Shown here one piece after another: positions 27,519-36,788 of a stretch of DNA of 64,000 nt. The position numbers and the translations under genes are program-made. The notes under the pieces are model-generated. The model saw nothing but the letters and a program-made list of their open reading frames with translations. It was not told the origin of the DNA and searched no databases. The stretch is taken from positions 248,001 through 312,000 of the forward strand of contig NZ_CP141062.1 in assembly GCF_034661295.1 (NCBI RefSeq), given 5' to 3'. The first letter of the stretch is position 1, and each line of letters begins with the position of its first letter. Origin of the DNA: Faecalibacter sp. LW9 (lineage in GTDB: Bacteria; Bacteroidota; Bacteroidia; Flavobacteriales; Weeksellaceae).

Positions 27519-28979
27519 ATGCCTTTAACAGACAAAATACTTCAAACGGGCTATACTTTTGACGATGTGTTATTAGTACCGGCTTACTCAGAGATTTTAC
27601 CGAACCAAGTATCTCTACAAACACGTTTCACAGACAACATTACTTTAAATATTCCGATTGTTTCTGCAGCTATGGATACCGTATCTGAAGCTCGTTTAGC
27701 AATTGCCTTAGCGCGTGAGGGTGGACTATCTTTTATCCACAAAAACATGACAATCGAAGAACAAGCAAATGAGATTGACATGGTAAAACGTTCTGAAAAC
27801 GGAATGATTTCTGATCCAATTACTTTAACAAGAAAACATACTTTACGTGATGCTGTTGCATTAATGGAAAAATATAAAATTTCTGGATTACCTGTAATTG
27901 AAGAAGATAGAACCTTAGTAGGAATCATCACGAATCGTGATATTCGTTACCAAGTCAATTTTGATCAATTAGTTGAAGAAGTAATGACAAAAGAAAACAT
28001 CATCACTTCTGGAATTGATACAGACTTAAACAAAGCAAAATCTATTTTATCACAATATAGAATCGAAAAATTACCAATCGTTGACGAACACAACAAATTA
28101 ATTGGTTTGATTACGATTAAAGATATCGACAACTTAACAGAATTCCCAAACGCATGTAAAGATTCATCTGGTCGTTTACGTGTTGGTGCTGGTGTTGGTG
28201 TTGGAGCTGATACTTTAGATCGCGTACAAGCTTTAGTAGCTAAAGGTGTAGACATCGTTGCTTTAGATTCTGCTCATGGGCACTCTGCTGGAGTTTTAAA
28301 TAAAGTTGCAGAAGTACGTCATGCATTCCCTCATTTAGATATCGTTGGTGGAAATATCGTAACTGCCGATGCTGCAAAAGCGTTAATCGATGCTGGAGCA
28401 AATGCATTAAAAGTTGGTGTTGGACCAGGATCTATCTGTACAACTCGTGTTGTTGCAGGAGTTGGAGTTCCTCAATTATCAGCTATCCACGATGTTTATA
28501 ACTACGCAAAAACAAGAAATGTTTCTGTTATTGGTGATGGAGGAATCAAATTATCTGGAGATATCGTAAAAGCTGTTGCTGCAGGTGCAAACTTAGTCAT
28601 GTTAGGAAGTTTATTCGCTGGAACAGACGAAGCACCAGGTGAAGAAATTATTTTCCAAGGTCGTAAGTTTAAAGCTTACCAAGGTATGGGTTCTTTAGCT
28701 GCTATGAAACGTGGATCTAAAGATCGTTACTTCCAATCGGATGCAAAAAAATTAGTTCCAGAAGGAATCGAAGGTCGTGTTCCTCACAAAGGATCTATTT
28801 CTGAAGTTGTTTACCAATTATGTGGTGGATTAAGAGCAGGTATGGGATACTGTGGTACTCCTACTATCCAGGACTTAATCGAAAATGGAAAATTTGTAAA
28901 AATTACAGGTGCTGGATTAAATGAATCTCACCCACACGATGTGGTAATTACGAAAGAAGCGCCAAACTATTCGAACTAA
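27519..28979 (+). CDS. guaB: IMP dehydrogenase
   Basis: 486 aa. Oxidises IMP to XMP with NAD+, the committed step to GMP. The barrel domain begins [13 protein letters not shown]. Two CBS domains interrupt it at about residues 95-205 ([26 protein letters not shown]). The catalytic Cys307 is in [18 protein letters not shown], and the flap has [11 protein letters not shown]. Full family length. Strong promoter and a strong terminator frame it as a single-gene unit. Confidence 0.98.
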   Translation: MPLTDKILQTGYTFDDVLLVPAYSEILPNQVSLQTRFTDNITLNIPIVSAAMDTVSEARLAIALAREGGLSFIHKNMTIEEQANEIDMVKRSENGMISDPITLTRKHTLRDAVALMEKYKISGLPVIEEDRTLVGIITNRDIRYQVNFDQLVEEVMTKENIITSGIDTDLNKAKSILSQYRIEKLPIVDEHNKLIGLITIKDIDNLTEFPNACKDSSGRLRVGAGVGVGADTLDRVQALVAKGVDIVALDSAHGHSAGVLNKVAEVRHAFPHLDIVGGNIVTADAAKALIDAGANALKVGVGPGSICTTRVVAGVGVPQLSAIHDVYNYAKTRNVSVIGDGGIKLSGDIVKAVAAGANLVMLGSLFAGTDEAPGEEIIFQGRKFKAYQGMGSLAAMKRGSKDRYFQSDAKKLVPEGIEGRVPHKGSISEVVYQLCGGLRAGMGYCGTPTIQDLIENGKFVKITGAGLNESHPHDVVITKEAPNYSN

Positions 28980-29002
28980 TCTTCGAATTATATGATAAAT
29001 TA

Positions 29003-29032
29003 AAAATCCGTAGAATGATTTCTACGGATTTT
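29003..29032 (+). terminator. Terminator after guaB
   Basis: Perfect 13-bp stem AAAATCCGTAGAA/TTCTACGGATTTT, 4-nt loop, followed by a T run. Confidence 0.92.
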
Positions 29033-29034
29033 TT

Positions 29035-29703
29035 TTATTTATTCAATTCGTTTACTAACTCAATTAAATCTTTTTCAGAATTAAAATTGTATTCTTCTAA
29101 TAAATTATACATTTCATTATTCTTAGATCCTAAACTTTTAGCTAGTGTTTTCTTATTTTTTGGAAATTTATAAAATTTCCCCCCTGTTTCTAATAAATAT
29201 TCAGCAGGCTTATTTTCAATTTCAAATGATGTATCTCTTTGTTTAATTTGAGTATTTAAACTGTTATTTTTTAAATATTTTATAGATCGTTTTAATAGTT
29301 TATAATTTACACCATCTGCTAATACATAAGCATACCCTTTTTTAGCTCCATCTGTAAAATCATATTCTATATACTTATAATTTGGACCTAAACCATTATT
29401 AAAATAAATAATTTGATTTGGTAATGGATCTAGATTAAAAATTTTGTTTTCCTTTTCAAATTCCATTTGATCAGTAACCGCATTGTATCTTAATTTTTCT
29501 GCAACTTTACCTATACCCTCAACTTCTACTGACATAAATTCCTCGCTATCAAATGGAGAACCAATTACATTTTCGTATTTACCATTATTCAGGAATTTAA
29601 CTTTATTATTATAATTATCAGCCCAAAGTTCTATTTCTTTAGGGTTCTGAGCAAAAGCTAAATTTGTACAAAACAATACTATTAAAGATTTATATAGCTT
29701 CAT
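29035..29703 (-). CDS. Secreted protein of unknown function
   Basis: 222 aa from the ATG at 29703 (MKLYKSLIVLFCTNLAFAQ is a clean signal peptide; an in-frame ATG at 29727 adds eight residues ahead of it). The mature part is rich in K, N and E with many short beta-type segments (ELWADNYNNKVKFLNNGKYENVIGSPF) and a charged helical end (LLEEYNFNSEKDLIELVNELN). No recognised domain or catalytic motif. Separated from susD by a terminator, so an independent unit. Confidence 0.65.
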   Translation of the reverse strand: MKLYKSLIVLFCTNLAFAQNPKEIELWADNYNNKVKFLNNGKYENVIGSPFDSEEFMSVEVEGIGKVAEKLRYNAVTDQMEFEKENKIFNLDPLPNQIIYFNNGLGPNYKYIEYDFTDGAKKGYAYVLADGVNYKLLKRSIKYLKNNSLNTQIKQRDTSFEIENKPAEYLLETGGKFYKFPKNKKTLAKSLGSKNNEMYNLLEEYNFNSEKDLIELVNELNK

Positions 29704-29746
29704 AATATTCACATTTAAAACATTCATTTCTATAAATTTATGAATA

Positions 29747-29779
29747 AAAAAGGGAAGTTATTAAATAACCTCCCTTTTT
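29747..29779 (-). terminator. Terminator after susD
   Basis: Stem GGGA-GTTAT/ATAAC-TCCC with one A/C mismatch and a 3-nt loop, flanked by A and T runs. Confidence 0.7.
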
Positions 29780-29797
29780 TATTATATTATATTAATA

Positions 29798-31396
29798 CTA
29801 TGGCATCCACCATAATTTTCCATCAATTTTATCTTGACCACCATATGTAGTAACAGCTTCACTCCAATTAGAAGAGTTAAGTGTTTGTTCAGATAATGGA
29901 TAAGCAATTCTAGATGGCATTCTTGTCATTCCATCAACTAAAGAAGTAAATGTATAAGTTGTACCATTTAAATCCTTAGTTTGAGCATTAGGGAATAATA
30001 AAATCGTATTGTTTGGATAACCAGTACGACGGAATTCTACCCATGCAGTTTGAGGTTGCATAAATAAGGCAATGTATTTTTGAGTTAATACATTTTCTTT
30101 GTTTGCTGCTGGTAATGCGGCTACATATGTAGCAATTTCCGAATCACTAACACCCCACTTACTTAAAGAAGCTTGAACTCCATTTAAATAATTAGCTTGA
30201 GCCCATCCATTATTTTCAGCCAATAAGAATTCAACTTCAGCATATTCCATTAAAACCTCTCCATAAGATGCTTTTAAGATATTAGATGAGAATGGCGAAA
30301 GTTTATTCACACTATTATTTGCTGTTAATAAAGATTGTGGTAATGCATATGGCATACCTTGATATTTAGAATAATCATCTGTTTCTGAGTAATTACCTGA
30401 ACCAACGTTTGCTTTAGATGTACCAAAAGGAGCAGCCATTTTCTTTAAACGTGGATCTTTACCAAACGAACCAGTTTCTCCTTTTAATAATTTTACAAAT
30501 TGATTATTAATAAAGAAATCATTACGTGGAGAAGCTCCAAAGAACTCTGCCCAGAAAGGTGAACCTTCTGCAGTTGAATTACCATAATGTTGTACTGCAT
30601 TATCAGAATTCGATGTAAAAACACCTTTTGCAATAGCATCTTGTATTTCAGCTTGTGCAGCTGGATATACTCCTTTAATTTGATTAGCAATTCTTAATCT
30701 TAATGAATTCGCAAATTTTTTCCATTTTGCAGCATCACCATCATAAATTTTATCTCCATTTAATCCATTAGATTGAGAAACAAAAACTTGAGCATCTGCA
30801 TCAATTTGAGCTTCAGCTTCTTTTAATTCTAATAAAATATTTTTAAAGATAACTTCTTGGCTTACATACTTTGGCTGAGGATATTTATCGATATTTAAAG
30901 CTTGAAAATCAGGATTATCCATATCACTATATGACCAATACGGAACATCACCAAAATAATTAGCTAATTCGGCAAACGAGTATGCTAACATTATACGAGA
31001 AACTCCAATCTGTGATTGTAAATCTCCATAATTAGCCATTTCTCCAGATGTTTCTGGATTAGTGCATAAATCAATAATAGTTTTAAAATTATGGATTGAT
31101 CTATATACTTGATTCCATGCTTGATCGCCTGTTGTAGTTCTGTATAAAAACTTATCTTCTTCTACATAGTTTCTTTGAGCTGAATACTGCACCCATGGTA
31201 AAACCATACGACCAGAAACCCATCCATCTCTCGATTCATCCATTAATCTTTTTGTAGCCGCATTAAAAATTGTAAATGTAGGTACGACTTCTGGATTATT
31301 TGGATCAACATTCATTTCTTCAAATCCATTGTCACAAGACGACAATAAAAATGTTCCTAATAAAGCTGATAATATTATATTTTTATTTATTCTCAT
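29798..31396 (-). CDS. SusD/RagB-family outer-membrane lipoprotein
   Basis: 532 aa. Lipobox LLSSC (Cys at residue 21) followed by DNGFEEMNVDPNNPE, the usual SusD_2 opening. TPR-like helices make up the body (AYSFAELANYFGDVPY, YAEVEFLLAENNGW, FMQPQTAWVEFRRTGYP). SusD proteins form the lid over the SusC barrel and bind the nutrient outside the cell; the ligand (glycan or peptide) cannot be read from sequence. The gene lies 11 bp behind susC, which is split by an insertion element carrying terminators, so expression is probably impaired. Confidence 0.93.
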   Translation of the reverse strand: MRINKNIILSALLGTFLLSSCDNGFEEMNVDPNNPEVVPTFTIFNAATKRLMDESRDGWVSGRMVLPWVQYSAQRNYVEEDKFLYRTTTGDQAWNQVYRSIHNFKTIIDLCTNPETSGEMANYGDLQSQIGVSRIMLAYSFAELANYFGDVPYWSYSDMDNPDFQALNIDKYPQPKYVSQEVIFKNILLELKEAEAQIDADAQVFVSQSNGLNGDKIYDGDAAKWKKFANSLRLRIANQIKGVYPAAQAEIQDAIAKGVFTSNSDNAVQHYGNSTAEGSPFWAEFFGASPRNDFFINNQFVKLLKGETGSFGKDPRLKKMAAPFGTSKANVGSGNYSETDDYSKYQGMPYALPQSLLTANNSVNKLSPFSSNILKASYGEVLMEYAEVEFLLAENNGWAQANYLNGVQASLSKWGVSDSEIATYVAALPAANKENVLTQKYIALFMQPQTAWVEFRRTGYPNNTILLFPNAQTKDLNGTTYTFTSLVDGMTRMPSRIAYPLSEQTLNSSNWSEAVTTYGGQDKIDGKLWWMP

Positions 31397-31407
31397 TTTT
31401 AATTGTA

Positions 31408-33478
31408 TTAAAATTGTAATTTCAGGTTCATACCATAAGTTCTAGTAGAAGGTAATGAACCACCTTCAATTCCTTGAACGTTTCCACTTCCATAAGAAGC
31501 TTGTTCAGGATCAAAACCTTTTTTATCTAATCCCCAAGTAGCTAAATTTCTACCAAATGCAGATACTGTAACATTAGCAAATGGTCCTGCCCATTTTTTA
31601 GGGAAAGAATAAGATAATGTAACCTCTCTTAATTTAATATAATCAGCATCTAATACATTTTGCTTATCAACACCATAATAGAAGTTTTCAAAATATGGTA
31701 ATGCTTCAGTAGTTTGTGTATTTTGTACATATCCTTGTCCATCCCACATTACACCTTCTAAAACTAATCCGTTTTCACGAACGTTATTAGCAGCTGTATC
31801 TTCTAACATACCTGAGTAATGTCCCCACATATGTGATGTAGAGAAGAATTTACCTCCTTTTTGAATATCAAGTAAAGCAGAAAGTGTTAAATTTTTATAC
31901 GTAAACGTATTACGAATACCCATGTTATAATCTGGGATAATAGAACCTAAGTTTTTAACTTCTGATACTTCGTACTGACCATCTGACCCTACAATTTTAT
32001 TTCCGTTTTCATCGTAAACAAAATCAGTTCCTCTAATTTGACCATAACTTTCTCCTTTCATTGCCCATAATTGTGCTTTAAAAGGTGCATTTGTTAATGA
32101 ATAAGAATCCATTCCATCTGCAATTTTAGTTACTGTGTTATCATTTTTAGCAAAATTCCAAGTTACTTTCCATTCAAAGTCATTAGAACGTATTGGTACT
32201 ATATTCACTAAAGCCTCTATACCTTTGTTTTCAGTTTCTCCTGCGTTCATCCATTTATACCCCCAACCTGTTGAATAAGAATGCTGTACAGGAACTAATA
32301 AATCTGATGTTACTTCATTGTAATATGTTACATCAAAAGTAAAACGGTTTTTGAACATTGCCATTTCAACACCAACTTCCCATGTATCCTTAATTTCAGG
32401 CTTTAACTCGCTATTTTTCTTTGTATTAGATAACTCATAAGAAGGAGAAGACAAGAAATTAGTTCCTACAATCATTGTATCTCTTGTTTGATAAGCTGTT
32501 AAATCTGAACTTACTTGAGAAATACCTGCTCTAACTTTACCAAAGTTTAACCAACTTTGTTTAATTACTTCAGAGAAAACAAAAGATCCTGTAATTGATG
32601 GATAAAAATAGCTATTATTTGCTACAGGTAAAGTAGAGAACCAGTCATTACGTCCTGCTGCTTCAATAAATAACATATTTTTATATCCAAGAGATAACAT
32701 TCCGTAAACAGAGTTAACTTCATGTCTACTTCTATTAGATTCAGTTTCTGGTTTATCAATACTATTTGTTATAGTATATAAACCTGGTACTAATAATCCT
32801 CCTGCTGTTTCACTGTGTAATAAACTTGCTGTTACATGTCTTCTATTAACTCCAACAAATGAATTTAAAGAGAAATCTCCCCAATTTTTGTTATAATGAA
32901 CACGTCCTTCATAGTTCATTTCAGTAAACTTTCTATATGTTTCTTTATAACTTGATTGTGCTTGAGAACCTACAGCAACACGTTCACTAATAGTCATATC
33001 GTAAGTATCTCCAGAAACTGCAGCTAATGCATATAAACCTGGTGCGATATCATATTTAAACTCTACATTTCCAAAGAAACGATCTCTTCTATCCTTTGAC
33101 GTATTTTCATAAACTGTCCAATACGGATTATCTGAATAAAGTGGCGTTGCATCATCCCATGATGTTCTATTCCATGTTCTTTGAGCTCCATTAGTTAACT
33201 TATAATTCTTTAAACGATTATAATCTAATTGGCGTTGCCCCCATTGGAACATTTTTTGTGCTACAGAATTCTCTCCATATCCTTGTTCTGGTCTGTTAAA
33301 ACCATCTGTTCTTACATAATTTAAGTTAGAAGACACATTAAAGACATCACTAAACTTATGATTTAAATTTAAACCAACATTCGTTCTTTTTAAAGTTGAA
33401 TTTGGTACAATTCCTTGAGTATTTACATTTGATAAAGCTAATTTAAAATTAGTATTGTCCATACCTTTAGAAAAAGAG
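31408..33478 (-). pseudogene. susC, 3' part (barrel), cut off by an IS
   Basis: About 690 codons of the SusC TonB-dependent barrel remain, in frame to the stop at 31408. They start right after the IS edge (SFSKGMDNTNFKLALSNVN...) and end with the typical terminal Phe (MNLKLQF). The 5' part lies on the other side of the element (35033-36086). Joining the flanks does not restore the frame directly, and a few residues seem lost between GTT and SFSKG. An internal ATG (33462) exists, but without the plug and signal peptide the product could not work. Confidence 0.88.
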
Positions 33479-35032
33479 GAGGCTGTCTCAAAAGTGAGAC
33501 AGCTTTTTTTTAAGAAAAAAGGAAAGCCTAAGCTTTCCCAATTGGTGCAATTTTATTAAATTGCTGTGTGTATACTAGTTCGAAAATAGTCTTTAAAGAT
33601 TACAATCCCAAAGAAAATTTGCTTTTTCCTCCAAATTTATCGGAGTTGATAGAAGAAAAGCATCCTGTTAGAGTTATTTCCAATATAATAGATGGTTTAG
33701 CAATTAAAAATCTTATTAATAGCTATAAACCATATGGAACATCATCTTATCACCCAAAAATGCTTCTGAAAGTGTTGATTTATGGCTACCTAAGTAATAT
33801 TTATTCAAGCCGTAAATTAGAACAAGCACTGAAAGAAAATATTCATTTTATGTGGCTTTCTGGAATGAATCGTCCTGACCATAATACGATAAATCGCTTT
33901 CGTAGCGAGCGATTAAAAGGTAAACTGAAATCTATATTCACTCAAATAGTCTTGCTTTTAGAAAAAGAAGGAATCGTTAGTTTAACAACCACTTTTGTTG
34001 ATGGGACTAAGATTGAGGCAAACGCTAATCGCTATACATTCGTTTGGGGAAGAGCGATTAAAAAACACAAAGCTAGAATTTCTGAGCAGTTAGAAGACTT
34101 ATGGAATTACGCAGAAAGTGTAGCAAAAGAAGAGCTTCAAAACACAGAAAATATTGAATTTAAAGAAATCGATTCTGAAAAAGTCACACAAACAATTGAT
34201 AAGATAAATGAAGTTTTGAAAGATAAAAAAATCCCATCAAAGATTCGTCAAAAGCTCAATTATGGAAAGAGAAATTGGTCTAAGAATTTAGAAAAATACA
34301 AAAAACAAGAAGAGATTTTACAACAAAGAAATTCTTACTCTAAGACCGATACAGATGCTACATTTATGAGAATGAAAGAAGATCATATGAAAAATGGTCA
34401 GCTAAAACCCGCTTATAATCTGCAAATCTCCACGAATAAACAGTATATTTTACATTATTCTATTCACCATAATCCAACCGATACAAAAACCCTAAAACCT
34501 CATTTAGCAGGTTTTGAGCAGCATTACCATAGAACTCCAAAAGAGCTTGTAGCCGATGCGGGCTATGGCTCAGAAGAAAATTATAACTTGCTTAAATCAA
34601 AAAAGATAAAACCTTACGTAAAATACAATTACTTCAGAAAAGATCAAAAATCAGGACAAATTACTTCTTCAGAGAGCAATCCCAAACTGGCTAAAATAAG
34701 AGAAAAAGTATATAAACTTCTCAATACAGTGAGAGGTATCAAACTCAGAAAACAAAGATGTCACGATGTTGAACCAGTTTTTGCCGAAATAAAACACAAC
34801 AAAAACTTTAAACGATTTATGTTAAGAGGAGTTGATAAAGTCGAAATTGAAGTCGGCTTACTTGCTATTGCTCATAACTTAAAGAAAATGGCGAAAATCA
34901 CCTGAAAAAAGTTTATTTTACCATCATTTTTACATTTTTTGCTTATTTAATTCAATTTTGAACTATTAAATTACAAAATTAGATTCATCAGATAAAATAC
35001 AAAAAAAAGAGACTGTCTTTTGAGACAGCCTC
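33479..35032 (+). mobile_element. IS1182-type insertion sequence in susC
   Basis: About 1554 bp bounded by terminal inverted repeats GAGGCTGTCTCAAAAG (left, 33479; inverted copy at 35017-35032). Near each end the repeat pairs with adjacent sequence into a terminator-like hairpin: left stem GCTGTCTCA/TGAGACAGC, 33482-33503, followed by eight T; right stem followed by T8 on the minus strand. It carries one intact transposase on the plus strand, opposite to susC. No target-site duplication is visible at these edges; the exact ends could be off by a few bases. Confidence 0.8.
33568..34905 (+). CDS. IS1182-type DDE transposase, short form
   Basis: 445 aa from a GTG at 33568. N-terminal region NLSELIEEKHPVRVISNIIDG...YHPKMLLKVLIYGYLSN, then NTINRFRSERLKG. 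The first acidic catalytic residue is in TFVDGTKIEANANRY, the second in LVADAGYGSEENY, and the C-terminal helix has RKQRCHDVEPVFAEIKHN with the last Glu. Compared with the sister element at 36789 it lacks about 65 residues between the second and third motifs, the segment that there holds CPIGQKMH and CEGCPLRGVC. All three acidic residues are present, so it may be active. Confidence 0.9.
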   Translation: MYTSSKIVFKDYNPKENLLFPPNLSELIEEKHPVRVISNIIDGLAIKNLINSYKPYGTSSYHPKMLLKVLIYGYLSNIYSSRKLEQALKENIHFMWLSGMNRPDHNTINRFRSERLKGKLKSIFTQIVLLLEKEGIVSLTTTFVDGTKIEANANRYTFVWGRAIKKHKARISEQLEDLWNYAESVAKEELQNTENIEFKEIDSEKVTQTIDKINEVLKDKKIPSKIRQKLNYGKRNWSKNLEKYKKQEEILQQRNSYSKTDTDATFMRMKEDHMKNGQLKPAYNLQISTNKQYILHYSIHHNPTDTKTLKPHLAGFEQHYHRTPKELVADAGYGSEENYNLLKSKKIKPYVKYNYFRKDQKSGQITSSESNPKLAKIREKVYKLLNTVRGIKLRKQRCHDVEPVFAEIKHNKNFKRFMLRGVDKVEIEVGLLAIAHNLKKMAKIT

Positions 35033-36086
35033 ATGTTGTACCTGTTTTAAAGAAAGATTTTGCATCATTTTTAGAAGCTTCCCATGCCCTTGTTTGTAAA
35101 TAATCAGAAGCAAACTCAGGATCAAAAGCATCCCAATGTAATACTTGTTGACCATTAAACTTAGGTCCCCAAGATTCATCCATTGTATAATCTACAATTT
35201 GAAAATCTCTACCTCCTATATTTACCGTTTCAAAAGAATCAGAATAACCACCTCCATATAAATTTTGTAACTTAGGAATTTGATTAATTTCTTCAAAAGC
35301 TATACCTGTATTTAGTACGATTTCTTCACGTCCTTTTTTACCAGACTTAGTTGTGATCATAATTACACCATTTACAGCTCTTGCTCCATATAATGCAGAT
35401 GCAGGACCTCCTTTAAGTACGTTTACTGACTCTACATCATCTGGATTAATGTCAAAAGATCCATCACCATAGTCACGACCTCCGCCACCTCTTTGTGTGT
35501 TTGAGTCATTTACATTATTATTTGCTAAAGGAATACCATCAACTACAATTAAAGGTCTATTTTCTCCTGTAATTGAACCGATACCACGTAAAACAATACG
35601 TGTAGAACCTCCCATCGTACTTGGTGCTGTAATTTGTGCACCAGCAACATTACCAGATAATGATTGTAAAGCATTACTTCCTCTACCTGCTTGTACAACA
35701 TCGCCTTTGACTTCTTGAGAAGAATAACCTAACGATTTTTTATCTCTTGTAATCCCTAATGCAGTAACTACCGCTTCACCTAATTGAATATCTTCTGAAG
35801 GAGCAATTGTAACTGAATATGTGTTTTGATCTCCAACCATAAATGTTTGTGTTGGTAATCCAAATGATTCAATTGTTACAACTTCACCTTTATTTGTTTC
35901 CACTGAAAACGATCCGTTTTCGTCAGTATAAACTTCTTTTCCACCAGAAGTTTTAACTACTGCATCTGCAACTGGAAGACCATCTTGATCTTTTACTGTA
36001 CCAGTTACAGTCTTTTCTTGTGCGAATAAAGAAGCTCCACAAAGTAAACTTCCTAAGACGAACAAGTTTTTTAAATTTCTCCTCAT
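35033..36086 (-). pseudogene. susC, 5' part (signal, carboxypeptidase-D-like domain, plug), cut off by an IS
   Basis: About 350 codons: signal peptide (MRRNLKNLFVLGSLLCGASLFAQ), a CarboxypepD_reg-like domain (VTGTVKDQDGLPVADAVVKT), the TonB-contact region, and the plug with RGIGSITGENRPLIVVDGIPL and NVLKGGPASALYGARAVNGVI. The frame ends at TGA just at the insertion junction (FFKTGTT-stop). Together with 31408-33478 it makes a typical SusC of about 1040 aa. The split was caused by the IS and is recent enough that both halves remain otherwise open. Confidence 0.9.
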
Positions 36087-36139
36087 CTGTTAAAACATTT
36101 TTAAAACTTAAATAAACTTAGAAATAAGTTTTGGTTTTT

Positions 36140-36147
36140 CAAACATA
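36140..36147 (-). promoter_or_regulatory. -7 box of susC
   Basis: TATGTTTG on the minus strand matches TAnnTTTG, 54 bp before the susC start. A plus-strand TAATTTTG box at 36165-36172 lies 17 bp ahead of rnhB. Confidence 0.4.
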
Positions 36148-36188
36148 AAATGTCAATTATTTGTTAATTTTGTTAAAAAATTTGATAA

Positions 36189-36780
36189 ATGGACAAATCT
36201 TTAACAAATCTTCAATACGAAGTAGGGTGTGATGAAGCAGGAAGAGGATGTTTAGCAGGTCCAGTTGTTGCAGCTGCAGTAATATTAGATTCAGCTTTTA
36301 AAAACAGTATAATAAACGATTCTAAAAAGTTATCCGAAAAAAATCGAAAGGAATTAAGACAATATATTGAAGAAAATGCCTTGGCTTTTTGGAATTGTTT
36401 CACCTCAAGAAATTGATGAGATCAATATTTTGAATGCAAGCTTTCTTGCCATGCATCGCGCCATCGATCAGTTACAGACCCCAATTGATTTAATTGTCGT
36501 AGATGGAAACCGATTTAACAAATACCAAGATATTCCTCATGAGTGTATTGTAAAAGGTGATGGAAAATACATGAACATTGCTGCCGCATCGATTTTAGCA
36601 AAGACGTATCGGGATGAAATCATGGAGCAATTGGATTTAGAATTTCCGGAATACGAATGGAAGAAAAATAAAGCCTATCCTACAAAAGCTCACCGAGAAG
36701 CTATTGCTCAATATGGAACGACGCCACATCATCGTTTAAGTTTTCGATTATTACCCGATCAATTAAGTTTAGATTTATAA
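36189..36780 (+). pseudogene. rnhB: Ribonuclease HII gene with a +1 frameshift in a T run
   Basis: RNase HII removes RNA from RNA/DNA hybrids and misincorporated ribonucleotides. The first frame carries [20 protein letters not shown] and [11 protein letters not shown]; the second carries [29 protein letters not shown] and [21 protein letters not shown]. They join perfectly if the five T at 36386-36390 are four ([13 protein letters not shown]), giving 196 aa, the normal length. With all catalytic acidic residues present, this is either a very recent lesion or a homopolymer base-call error. Stands between the disrupted susC and a second IS. Confidence 0.85.
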
Positions 36781-36788
36781 TAAAAAAA

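Noticed and set aside
33471-35040. Target-site duplication around the susC IS
   Set aside because: The bases outside the ends (AAAAAGAG and ATGTTGTA) do not match at any length I tried; ends shifted by two bases gave none either.
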